DNA of 6,327 nt from Oscillospiraceae bacterium. GTDB lineage: Bacteria > Bacillota > Clostridia > Oscillospirales > Ruminococcaceae. The stretch spans positions 1 through 6,327 of the forward strand of contig CAAGCE010000100.1 of NCBI GenBank assembly GCA_900768245.1, given 5' to 3'. The first letter of the stretch is position 1; each line of letters begins with the position of its first letter. Shown piece after piece: positions 1 through 6,018 of this stretch. The translations under genes and the position numbers were made by a program. The notes beneath the pieces are model-generated. The model saw only the letters and a program-made list of their open reading frames with translations. It did not search any database and was not told where the DNA came from.

Positions 1-2625
1 AAAGCTCCTGCAAGCGAAGAGAAGAAGGTAGAAACAGCCGAAATGATCAACACACTGGTTGATAATGCAAAGAAAGCATTGGACGAGTATATGAAGCTTG
101 ACCAGGCACAGGTAGATAAGATCACAGAGGCAATGGCACTTGCAGGACTTTCGGCACAGATGGAACTTGCAAAGATGGCAGTAGAAGAAACAGGCAGAGG
201 AATATTCGAAGATAAGGTAACAAAGAATATCTTCTCAACAGAATATATCTGGCACTCCATCAAGCACGAAAAGACAGTAGGGATCATCGAAGATAATGTA
301 GATGAAAGCTACATGGAGATCGCAGAGCCTGTTGGCGTAGTATGCGGTGTAACACCGACAACAAACCCAACATCAACAACAATGTTCAAGTCCATCATCT
401 GCGCAAAGACAAGAAACCCGATAATCTTTGGTTTCCATCCATCCGCACAGGAATGCTCTAAGAGAGCGGCAATGATCGTAAGAGATGCAGCGATCAAGGC
501 AGGCGCACCTGAATACTGCGTACAGTGGATCGAATATCCATCGATCGAAGCAACAAGCCTCCTTATGAATCACCCTGACGTAGCAACAATCCTTGCAACA
601 GGCGGTCCGGGAATGGTAAAGGCTGCATATTCAGCAGGTAAGCCTGCACTCGGTGTAGGTCCGGGTAATACACCATGCTATATCGAAAAGACAGCAAACC
701 TAAAGCAGGCAGTACATGACCTCGTACTTTCCAAGTCATTTGATAACGGTATGATCTGTGCATCAGAGCAGGCAGCGATCATTGACGCAGAAGTATATGA
801 TGAAGCAGTAAGCCTCCTTAAGTTTGACGGCTGCTATTTTGCAAAGCCTGACGAGATCAAGAAGATCCAGGACGTAGTGATCAACGTAGAAAAGATGGCA
901 GTACAGCCTTGGGTAGTAGGACAGTATCCATGGCAGATCGCAGAAAAAGCAGGGATCACAATACCAAAGGAAACAAAGGTACTCTGCGTAGAGATCGGCG
1001 GAACAAATGCAGAAGAATATCCGCTTGCACTTGAAAAGCTTTCACCTGTACTTGCAGTAGTAAAGGCAGATAATACAGAACACGCACTTGAAATGTGTGA
1101 AGAAATGCTCAAGCACGGCGCAGGTCATACAGCAGTGATCCATTCATCGGATGAAGCACTTATCGAAAGATACGGCGAATCAATGAAGGCAAGCAGAATC
1201 GTAGTAAATTCACCGGCATCATTCGGTGCGATCGGTGACGTATATAACTCAATGGCACCATCGCTTACACTTGGCTGCGGCTCATACGGAAAGAACTCAG
1301 TATCCGAGAACGTAACAGCAAAGAACCTTATCAACAGAAAGAAAATTGCAAAGAGGAGATTGAATATGCAGTGGTTTAAGGTACCTGAGAAGATCTATTT
1401 TGAACCGGGTTCAGTACAGTACCTTGCAAAGATGCCTGATATTCACAGAGCAATGATCGTAGCAGACCCGGGAATGGTACAGTTCGGCTATGTGGAAAGA
1501 CTGACATATCAGCTTGGCAAGAATGCAAATAAGCCTGCAATCGAGATCTTCAGCGAAGTAGAGCCTGATCCTGACCTTACAACAGTAAGAAAGGGAGCAG
1601 CGATCATGAACTCCTTCAAGCCTGATGTAATTATCGCATTGGGCGGCGGTTCAGCAATGGACGCAGCAAAGGCAATGTGGCTGTTCTATGAGAATCCGGA
1701 CGCAGACTTTATCGGAATGGCACAGAAGTTCATGGACATCAGAAAGAGAGTATACAAGTTCCCTAAGATGGGCAAGAAGGCAAAGATGGTATCTATCCCG
1801 ACAACATCAGGTACAGGCTCGGAAGTAACATCATTTGCAGTAATCTCCGATAAGACAAAGAACATGAAGTACCCACTGGCAGACTATGAGCTTACACCTG
1901 ACGTAGCAATCGTAGATCCTGAGTTCGTATATACAGTACCAAAGGCATCAACAGCATTTACAGGACTTGACGTACTCACACATGCAATTGAAGCATATGT
2001 ATCAATACTTGCAAATGACTATACAGACGCACTTGCACTTCACGCAATCAAGCTCGTATTCAAGTATCTGCCTGATTCCTACAAGACAGCAGATCCAACA
2101 GCAAGAGAGAAGATGCACAATGCATCCTGTATCGCAGGTATGGCATTTACAAACGCATTCCTCGGAGTAAACCATTCACTTGCACATAAGCTCGGCGGTG
2201 AGTTCCATATCCCACACGGACTTGCAAATGCATACCTCCTCCCACATGTAATTGAATACAACGGTGAACCGACACCGACAAAGTTTGCAGCATGGCCAAA
2301 ATATGACCACTACATGGCACCTGAAAGATATGCGGAAATAGCAAAGATGATGGGCTTTGTACCACAGAATGCAACAAACGAAGAAGGCGTAAAGGCACTT
2401 GCAGACGCAGTAAGAAAGCTTATGACAGAAGTAAATATCCCGCTCTCGATCAAGGAAGCAGGCGAAAAGGATCAGAGATCATATATAGATGAAAAGGTAT
2501 ATGAAGCAGCACTTGATTCACTTGCATACAAGGCATTTGATGACCAGTGTACAACAGCTAACCCAAGACTTCCAAGAATTGAAGAACTCAAGACCCTTTA
2601 CAGAAAAGCTTACTATGGTGCTTGA
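1..2625 (+). CDS. adhE: Bifunctional acetaldehyde-CoA / alcohol dehydrogenase AdhE (5' partial)
   Basis: AdhE reduces acetyl-CoA to acetaldehyde and then ethanol with two NADH, regenerating NAD+ in fermentation. It is cytosolic and in the family assembles into filaments (spirosomes). Numbering from the Met at position 43: the N-terminal aldehyde dehydrogenase domain covers about 1-430, with the nucleotide-site motif GVGPGN (204-209) and catalytic Cys239 in the context NGMICASEQ. A linker with KRRLNM leads to the C-terminal iron-dependent alcohol dehydrogenase domain (about 442-860), with GGGS at 534-537 for NADH and metal ligands D643, H647, H711 and H725. The frame stays open to base 1, and the ATG at 43 has no Shine-Dalgarno. 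That Met also falls several residues inside the usual family N-terminus, so the true start lies upstream and bases 1-42 encode an Ala/Glu/Lys-rich N-terminal piece. Arg codons are 20 AGA and 1 AGG from position 43 on, which suggests a highly expressed gene. A strong terminator follows. Function is near certain; the exact N-terminus is unknown. Confidence 0.97.
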   Translation, partial: KAPASEEKKVETAEMINTLVDNAKKALDEYMKLDQAQVDKITEAMALAGLSAQMELAKMAVEETGRGIFEDKVTKNIFSTEYIWHSIKHEKTVGIIEDNVDESYMEIAEPVGVVCGVTPTTNPTSTTMFKSIICAKTRNPIIFGFHPSAQECSKRAAMIVRDAAIKAGAPEYCVQWIEYPSIEATSLLMNHPDVATILATGGPGMVKAAYSAGKPALGVGPGNTPCYIEKTANLKQAVHDLVLSKSFDNGMICASEQAAIIDAEVYDEAVSLLKFDGCYFAKPDEIKKIQDVVINVEKMAVQPWVVGQYPWQIAEKAGITIPKETKVLCVEIGGTNAEEYPLALEKLSPVLAVVKADNTEHALEMCEEMLKHGAGHTAVIHSSDEALIERYGESMKASRIVVNSPASFGAIGDVYNSMAPSLTLGCGSYGKNSVSENVTAKNLINRKKIAKRRLNMQWFKVPEKIYFEPGSVQYLAKMPDIHRAMIVADPGMVQFGYVERLTYQLGKNANKPAIEIFSEVEPDPDLTTVRKGAAIMNSFKPDVIIALGGGSAMDAAKAMWLFYENPDADFIGMAQKFMDIRKRVYKFPKMGKKAKMVSIPTTSGTGSEVTSFAVISDKTKNMKYPLADYELTPDVAIVDPEFVYTVPKASTAFTGLDVLTHAIEAYVSILANDYTDALALHAIKLVFKYLPDSYKTADPTAREKMHNASCIAGMAFTNAFLGVNHSLAHKLGGEFHIPHGLANAYLLPHVIEYNGEPTPTKFAAWPKYDHYMAPERYAEIAKMMGFVPQNATNEEGVKALADAVRKLMTEVNIPLSIKEAGEKDQRSYIDEKVYEAALDSLAYKAFDDQCTTANPRLPRIEELKTLYRKAYYGA
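1354..1368 (+). promoter_or_regulatory. Possible internal ribosome binding site at the AdhE domain junction
   Basis: Inside adhE, AGGAG (1354-1358) sits 7 nt before an in-frame ATG (1366-1368), which is Met442 and the first residue of the alcohol dehydrogenase half (MQWFKVPEKIYFEPG). Initiation here would give a stand-alone 419-residue iron alcohol dehydrogenase. The AGG codon that makes the motif is the only AGG among 21 Arg codons in the gene. A Lys-Arg-rich linker with a Met is common in AdhE proteins, so the match may be a by-product of the protein sequence. Confidence 0.3.
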
Positions 2626-2654
2626 TTCTGAGAAAAGAATAGCTTAACTTAAAT

Positions 2655-2696
2655 AAAAACGGCAGTATCATTTTAAAATGGTGCTGCCGTTTTTTT
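2655..2696 (+). terminator. Intrinsic terminator of adhE
   Basis: An inverted repeat starts about 30 nt after the adhE stop. The arm ACGGCAGTATCATTTT pairs along its full length with AAAATGGTGCTGCCGT (two G-U pairs), giving about 14 bp around a tight TTAA-type loop. It is followed directly by seven T residues (2690-2696). This is a textbook Rho-independent terminator and marks adhE as the end of its transcript. Confidence 0.93.
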
Positions 2697-2754
2697 GAAA
2701 ATAATAGTTATGGACAGCTGACTTAATAGCTGCCGATACCGCAATACTGCGACT

Positions 2755-2801
2755 GCGGCGGCACGCTGTTTTTCAGTTCACAGCATACTTTATGCCGCCG
2801 C
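2755..2801. repeat. GC-rich nested inverted repeat between convergent genes
   Basis: GCGGCGGCA (2755-2763) pairs perfectly with TGCCGCCGC (2793-2801). Inside it GCTGT (2765-2769) pairs with ACAGC (2780-2784), leaving a 10-nt loop and an asymmetric internal loop (1 nt against 8 nt). Neither side has a U-run, so it does not look like a terminator. It stands out in an otherwise A-rich gap of about 150 nt between the two convergent terminators. It could be a dispersed palindromic repeat, part of a small RNA, or an mRNA 3'-end stabiliser. I do not recognise it. Confidence 0.45.
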
Positions 2802-2845
2802 CAAAATAAAAATAAAAACAAAGCAAAACTAAAATTCAAGACATT

Positions 2846-2892
2846 AAAAAATGAGGCTGTCGCAGCTTATTATACTGTGGCAGCCTCATTTT
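2846..2892 (-). terminator. Intrinsic terminator of the lipid kinase gene
   Basis: An 18-bp stem with two G-U pairs is formed by 2848-2865 and 2875-2892, with a 9-nt loop. Read on the minus strand it is followed by a U-run (complement of A2846-A2851). The 5' arm begins inside the TAA stop codon of the lipid kinase gene, so termination is immediate. Its 3' arm closely resembles that of the terminator at 6019-6064. Confidence 0.88.
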
Positions 2893-3847
2893 ACTGTATT
2901 ATATCGGGTGTTTCTTCAACGGGAAGTATTTCAGCACTCTGAGGTACGACGAATTTAAGGCAATTTGGTATTAATTGCATTGTAACATAGCGTTCCGGCG
3001 AACGAACACATTCACCGTCACAGTTGAGCGAAACAATGGATTTATCTTTGCGGGCGACGACAAGCTTTTTACCACGGACAATGTGTGCACAGCTGCCGAG
3101 CCTGTCAAGGTCACCTTTTGAATATGCTTTTAATTTAAACAGCTGCATAAGCGAGGGCATAGCGTCAATAAGTATAAAATCAAGATAGCCGTCATTTGGA
3201 CGTGCGTACGGAAGCGGAATAACATTTCCGCCCATACAGAAACCGTTGAAACAAGCGACAAGGGAATATTTTCCGCTGTAATCCTTGCCGTCAATGTAAA
3301 TTTCGTAGTCATACCATTTATTGCGGACTATGTCGCTGATAATATTTATTGTGTATGAAAGAAGCGGGTCAATGAGCGAGGTGAACTGATAAAAGGTTAT
3401 ATCGTTAAAATACGTTGTTCCAAGACCGAAATAAACAAAGTCAACAGCTTTTGAGTCGGCGACTTCAATAAGGTCGAGCATCTGGATCTTGCCGTTTATC
3501 AATTCTTCAATTGAACGAAAGTGCTGTATGTTTTTGCCGTAGCATTTAAGCAGGTCATTTGTAAGTCCCTGAGCGCAGCAGGCGACCTCAACGTTGGAAA
3601 AATCGTTTATACCTGATATTATCTGAAAAAGTGTGCCTGAACCGCCGATGCTGTAAAAACGTATCTGCTCATTTGAAAAAAGTGAACACATTTTCTTAGT
3701 CATTTCACGTTCATATCCCGGATATTCAGAAATGCATATCAAAGGATCAATGTTGTATTTTGCGCATAATGCTTCGATCTCTCTTCGCATTTTTACGCTT
3801 ATGTCAATTTTTCCTGCCGACGGATTTATGATAAAAATATGCCGCAA
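2891..3847 (-). CDS. Diacylglycerol-kinase-family lipid kinase with a GGSGT motif
   Basis: 318 residues, the usual length of bacterial DAGK-catalytic-domain lipid kinases (YegS/DgkB/BmrU type). These are soluble or membrane-associated enzymes that phosphorylate lipid substrates such as diacylglycerol with ATP. Visible landmarks: INPSAGK at 7-13, a glycine loop GGSGT at 68-72, QGLTND at 93-98 (where the family often has GTGND), the GGNVIPLPYA..DG region at 206-220, and the catalytic-type DGE triad at 277-279. The Ser in place of Asp in the GGDGT loop and the altered GTGND segment are unusual, so nucleotide binding may differ. The start is TTG (3847-3845): an in-frame TGA lies six codons upstream, no ATG or GTG lies between, and the conserved HIFIINP strand begins two codons later. 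A purine stretch, AAAGAG, ends 10 nt before it. It has its own promoter and terminator and is transcribed alone. Family assignment is firm; substrate is unknown. Confidence 0.88.
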   Translation of the reverse strand: MRHIFIINPSAGKIDISVKMRREIEALCAKYNIDPLICISEYPGYEREMTKKMCSLFSNEQIRFYSIGGSGTLFQIISGINDFSNVEVACCAQGLTNDLLKCYGKNIQHFRSIEELINGKIQMLDLIEVADSKAVDFVYFGLGTTYFNDITFYQFTSLIDPLLSYTINIISDIVRNKWYDYEIYIDGKDYSGKYSLVACFNGFCMGGNVIPLPYARPNDGYLDFILIDAMPSLMQLFKLKAYSKGDLDRLGSCAHIVRGKKLVVARKDKSIVSLNCDGECVRSPERYVTMQLIPNCLKFVVPQSAEILPVEETPDIIQ

Positions 3848-3910
3848 TTCAATATCACTCTTTCAATATATAAACGATTAAGTATGTTTACAGAAATTTT
3901 CCTAAAAACT

Positions 3911-3939
3911 ATTATAATATAGTTTTTTTAACAAGTCAA
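3911..3939 (-). promoter_or_regulatory. Sigma-A-type promoter of the lipid kinase gene
   Basis: On the minus strand, TTGACT (3939-3934) and a perfect TATAAT (3916-3911) are separated by exactly 17 bp. Transcription is expected to start near 3904, giving a leader of about 57 nt before the TTG start codon. Confidence 0.82.
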
Positions 3940-3977
3940 CAAATGCTGCTTATTATTTGGAATAAAAAATACAATAG

Positions 3978-4006
3978 TTGACATTATCGGAAGTATACTA
4001 TATAAT
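3978..4006 (+). promoter_or_regulatory. Exact-consensus sigma-A promoter (P1) ahead of mini-ORF, lipoprotein and metA
   Basis: TTGACA (3978-3983), a 17-bp spacer and TATAAT (4001-4006) match the vegetative promoter consensus at every base. The expected start is near 4013, about 8 nt before the ATG of the mini-ORF and about 99 nt before the lipoprotein start. It points away from the lipid kinase promoter, with the two -35 boxes 38 bp apart. Confidence 0.85.
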
Positions 4007-4020
4007 TAAAAGGTAAATTT

Positions 4021-4086
4021 ATGCGGAATATGCTTTTCAAAGCGGTACAGAAGTGCGGGAAGTGTATTTTAAGCTTGAAAATGTAA
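4021..4086 (+). CDS. Possible 21-codon mini-ORF upstream of the lipoprotein gene
   Basis: The ATG at 4021 follows AAAAGG (4008-4013) at 7-nt spacing and opens a 21-residue frame, MRNMLFKAVQKCGKCILSLKM, ending with TAA (4084-4086). The peptide is basic, holds a CGKC (CxxC) motif and three Met codons, and lies just downstream of an exact-consensus promoter. It could be a leader peptide or a small protein. Against it: it is short, the predicted transcription start (about 4013) would leave most of the Shine-Dalgarno off the mRNA, and its last codons double as the -35 box of the next promoter. I do not recognise a family. Confidence 0.35.
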   Translation: MRNMLFKAVQKCGKCILSLKM

Positions 4087-4103
4087 GTTTTGTGTGGTAT
4101 AAT
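4075..4103 (+). promoter_or_regulatory. Extended -10 promoter (P2) immediately upstream of the lipoprotein start
   Basis: TTGAAA (4075-4080), a 17-bp spacer and TATAAT (4098-4103) with a TG at 4095-4096 (TGgTATAAT) form a strong promoter. The expected transcription start (about 4110) is within a few bases of the ATG at 4112, so transcripts would be leaderless or nearly so. The -35 box overlaps the end of the mini-ORF. Confidence 0.75.
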
Positions 4104-4111
4104 AAATTATT

Positions 4112-4552
4112 ATGAAAAAAATTTGCTTTGTTGTGCTTGCATTGTCGGCAAGTATATTTTTTACCGCTTGTGAGCCGTTTGACAATTATAACCTTCCGAG
4201 AGAAACGATCACAATGAAATCGAATATCCTTACGGCTGTCACAACGCAGTATGTAATTCCTGAGGATACATACAGCGAATACAAGTCGTCCGTTGATGAG
4301 CTTAACGAGATGAGTGAGTATATTGCCGAAAGGGATCAATCGGAAGCTCATTCTGACAGCAGAGTAGCCGCCGATACAGCAATAACAAATGTAACAAGTG
4401 AAACGGTGCATAAGGAAACAGCCGTTACGACAGCACCCCCTGCCGATGAAGAAGAGGAGATGACCTGCGTAACAGAGGAAACCAAAGTGCCTGATGCACA
4501 GCTGGAAAAAATACCTGCAGTGCCGAGTGACGCTGTAAGAACAGCAGAATAA
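4112..4552 (+). CDS. Small secreted lipoprotein of unknown function
   Basis: 146 residues. The N-terminus is a lipoprotein signal peptide: charged MKK, a hydrophobic stretch (5-18) and the lipobox-like FTAC with Cys20 as the lipidated residue. The mature protein should be anchored outside the membrane. The rest is rich in Thr, Glu, Ser, Ala and Val, with an acidic stretch DEEEEM (112-117) and few hydrophobic residues, so it is probably disordered or a flexible stalk; I see no enzymatic motif. A third Cys lies at 119. The start is fixed by the signal peptide, but the ATG has no Shine-Dalgarno (upstream sequence is AATAAATTATT) and sits right after a -10 box. It ends 22 nt before metA and probably shares its transcript. 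I do not recognise a family. Confidence 0.8.
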   Translation: MKKICFVVLALSASIFFTACEPFDNYNLPRETITMKSNILTAVTTQYVIPEDTYSEYKSSVDELNEMSEYIAERDQSEAHSDSRVAADTAITNVTSETVHKETAVTTAPPADEEEEMTCVTEETKVPDAQLEKIPAVPSDAVRTAE

Positions 4553-4556
4553 TGAG

Positions 4557-4577
4557 AGGAGAAGCATTAATTCAATG
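4557..4577 (+). promoter_or_regulatory. metA ribosome binding site with long spacing
   Basis: The only purine-rich site before metA is GAGAGGAGAAG, with AGGAG at 4557-4561, leaving 13 nt before the ATG at 4575. That is longer than the usual 5-9 nt. The start itself is supported by the canonical MetA N-terminus MPIKI. The long spacing may lower translation or be compensated by coupling to the lipoprotein stop codon at 4550-4552. Confidence 0.6.
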
Positions 4578-5504
4578 CCAATAAAAATATCTAACAATCT
4601 TCCCGCATATACTGTATTAAATAATGAAAAAATATTTGTGATGACCGATTCTCAGGCGCAAAGACAGGATATACGTCCGCTCAGAATTGCTATATTAAAT
4701 CTTATGCCCAAAAAAATCGAAACGGAAACACAGATACTCCGTCTGCTGTCAAATACACCGCTTCAGGTGGATATTGAGCTTGTCCAGACAGCAACACATA
4801 AATCAAAAAATACATCGCAGGAGCATCTTATTAAATTTTATAAGGTGTTTGATGATATAAAAGACGATCGCTTCGACGGGCTTATCATAACAGGCGCACC
4901 AATTGAGCATATGCCATATGAGGACGTTGACTATTGGAATGAGCTTTGTGAAATTATGGAATGGTCAAAAACCAATGTTTTTTCAACATTTCATATCTGC
5001 TGGGGAGCACAGGCAGGACTTTATTATCATTACGGAGTCCCGAAATATGACCTGCCGAAGAAAATGTTCGGCATTTTTCCGCATAGATCCGAGGTGGATA
5101 ACCACCCGCTGCTGAGAGGCTTTGATGAAACGTTTTATGTGCCGCATTCACGTCATACGGAAATAAGGCGTGATGATGTAGAGAAGGTTCCCGAGCTTAG
5201 AGTTCTTACATCTTCCAATGAGTCCGGAGTGCATATTATCGCTGATAAAACCAACCGTCAGTTCTTTGTGACAGGTCATTCCGAATATGACAGGTTTACG
5301 CTGAAAAATGAATATTTCCGTGACGTTGAAAAGGGTCTGAAAATCGATGTGCCGAAGCACTATTTCCCTTATGATGACCCATCACAGCCGCCGCATTTTA
5401 TCTGGCGATGCCATGCTAATCTTATGTTCAGCAACTGGCTCAACTATTGCGTATACCAGGAAACACCATATGATCTTAATGATCTTGCACCGGTAAATAA
5501 ATAA
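4575..5504 (+). CDS. metA: Homoserine O-acetyltransferase (MetA/HTS family)
   Basis: 309 residues, full family length. It acylates L-homoserine on its hydroxyl, the first committed step of methionine synthesis, in the cytosol. Landmarks: N-terminus MPIKI, LNLMPKKIETE with K46/K47, the nucleophile Cys142 in TFHICWGAQAG, and H235 and E237 in VTGHSEYDR. The residue known to select the acyl donor, position 111, is Glu (TGAPIEHMPYE, where the succinyl-using E. coli enzyme has Gly). By published structure-function work on MetA this predicts acetyl-CoA rather than succinyl-CoA, so the product should be O-acetylhomoserine despite the usual 'succinyltransferase' label. It lies 22 nt after a lipoprotein gene with no promoter between them, and is probably read from P1/P2. 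I see no SAM riboswitch or T-box leader upstream and no clear terminator downstream. Confidence 0.96.
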   Translation: MPIKISNNLPAYTVLNNEKIFVMTDSQAQRQDIRPLRIAILNLMPKKIETETQILRLLSNTPLQVDIELVQTATHKSKNTSQEHLIKFYKVFDDIKDDRFDGLIITGAPIEHMPYEDVDYWNELCEIMEWSKTNVFSTFHICWGAQAGLYYHYGVPKYDLPKKMFGIFPHRSEVDNHPLLRGFDETFYVPHSRHTEIRRDDVEKVPELRVLTSSNESGVHIIADKTNRQFFVTGHSEYDRFTLKNEYFRDVEKGLKIDVPKHYFPYDDPSQPPHFIWRCHANLMFSNWLNYCVYQETPYDLNDLAPVNK

Positions 5505-5604
5505 AAATATGATGTTTTTTGCAATATAATGTTTAAAAGCAGGTAACTTTTATTGTATATAATGTTGAAAATTGCGCTTTGGCAAAGGAATGTTAATTTT
5601 AAGG

Positions 5605-5633
5605 TTGACGTTTTGACATAAATATTGTAAAAT
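5605..5633 (+). promoter_or_regulatory. Sigma-A-type promoter of the DUF4234 gene
   Basis: TTGACG (5605-5610), a 17-bp spacer and TAAAAT (5628-5633) lie about 38 nt before the start codon. A second TTGACA (5613-5618) inside the spacer is only 9 bp from the -10 and is not positioned to work with it. A good Shine-Dalgarno, AAAGGGG (5655-5661), follows with 9-nt spacing to the ATG at 5671. Confidence 0.75.
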
Positions 5634-5670
5634 AAAAGCATCAGTTATTTATTGAAAGGGGTTATTACAT

Positions 5671-6006
5671 ATGATCAAAAAGAGATCAGTTGCCGCAGTT
5701 ATCATTTTGACTATCGTAACTTGCGGAATTTATGGATTGTATTGGTATTGGAAGGCAATGCATGAGCTTGACGAAGCAGGCAAGAGCAGCAATATGAGTC
5801 CGACCGTACAGTTCCTTCTTCTTTTCGTTTATGTCGGAGGAATTGTTTTTGCTATTAATGCCGATGCAAATATCAATGCGGTAAGAACAAATAAGGGGCT
5901 TCCGACAACAGATAATAAGATACTTTGGATCATTCTGTTTATTATCTTCCCGATCGTAGGTATGGGTCTTGTACAGAATGCGATGAACGAAATTGCAGAT
6001 TGCTGA
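5671..6006 (+). CDS. DUF4234-type small integral membrane protein
   Basis: 111 residues with a short basic N-terminus (MIKKR) and three likely membrane segments: about 7-27, 46-63 and 83-101. The first segment with its exit, ILTIVTCGIYGLYWYWKAM, has the T-x-GIYG-x-YW pattern typical of DUF4234 proteins. The loop before segment 2 (29-45) carries ELDEAG; the loop after it (64-82) carries ANINAVR. The molecular function of this family is not established; the layout suggests a small bacterial inner-membrane protein. It has its own promoter, a good Shine-Dalgarno and a terminator, so it is probably a single-gene transcript. The start at 5671 fits the RBS spacing. Only the family call and membrane topology are supported; nothing ties it functionally to metA. 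Confidence 0.85.
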   Translation: MIKKRSVAAVIILTIVTCGIYGLYWYWKAMHELDEAGKSSNMSPTVQFLLLFVYVGGIVFAINADANINAVRTNKGLPTTDNKILWIILFIIFPIVGMGLVQNAMNEIADC

Positions 6007-6018
6007 TAAATTGCAATT

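Noticed and set aside
3984..4111. SAM riboswitch or T-box leader ahead of the metA unit
   Set aside because: I could not find the conserved core elements or a terminator/antiterminator pair; the leader from P1 is only about 99 nt and lacks a U-run hairpin.
4037..4597. 186-codon open frame on the minus strand opposite the lipoprotein gene
   Set aside because: Cys/Phe-rich composition typical of an antisense shadow; it overlaps two promoters, the lipoprotein gene and the metA start, and the sense frame has a clear lipoprotein signal.
5524..5566. Direct repeat ATATAATGTT at 5524-5533 and 5557-5566, 33 bp apart, each containing TATAAT
   Set aside because: No -35 box is correctly spaced for either copy, and the repeat is short and AT-rich; probably chance in the metA downstream gap.
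5567..5600. Possible metA terminator: AAAATT...AATTTT around a small CTTT-GGC-AAAG hairpin
   Set aside because: The stems are short and A/T-only on the outside, and no U-run follows the structure; not supportable as an intrinsic terminator.
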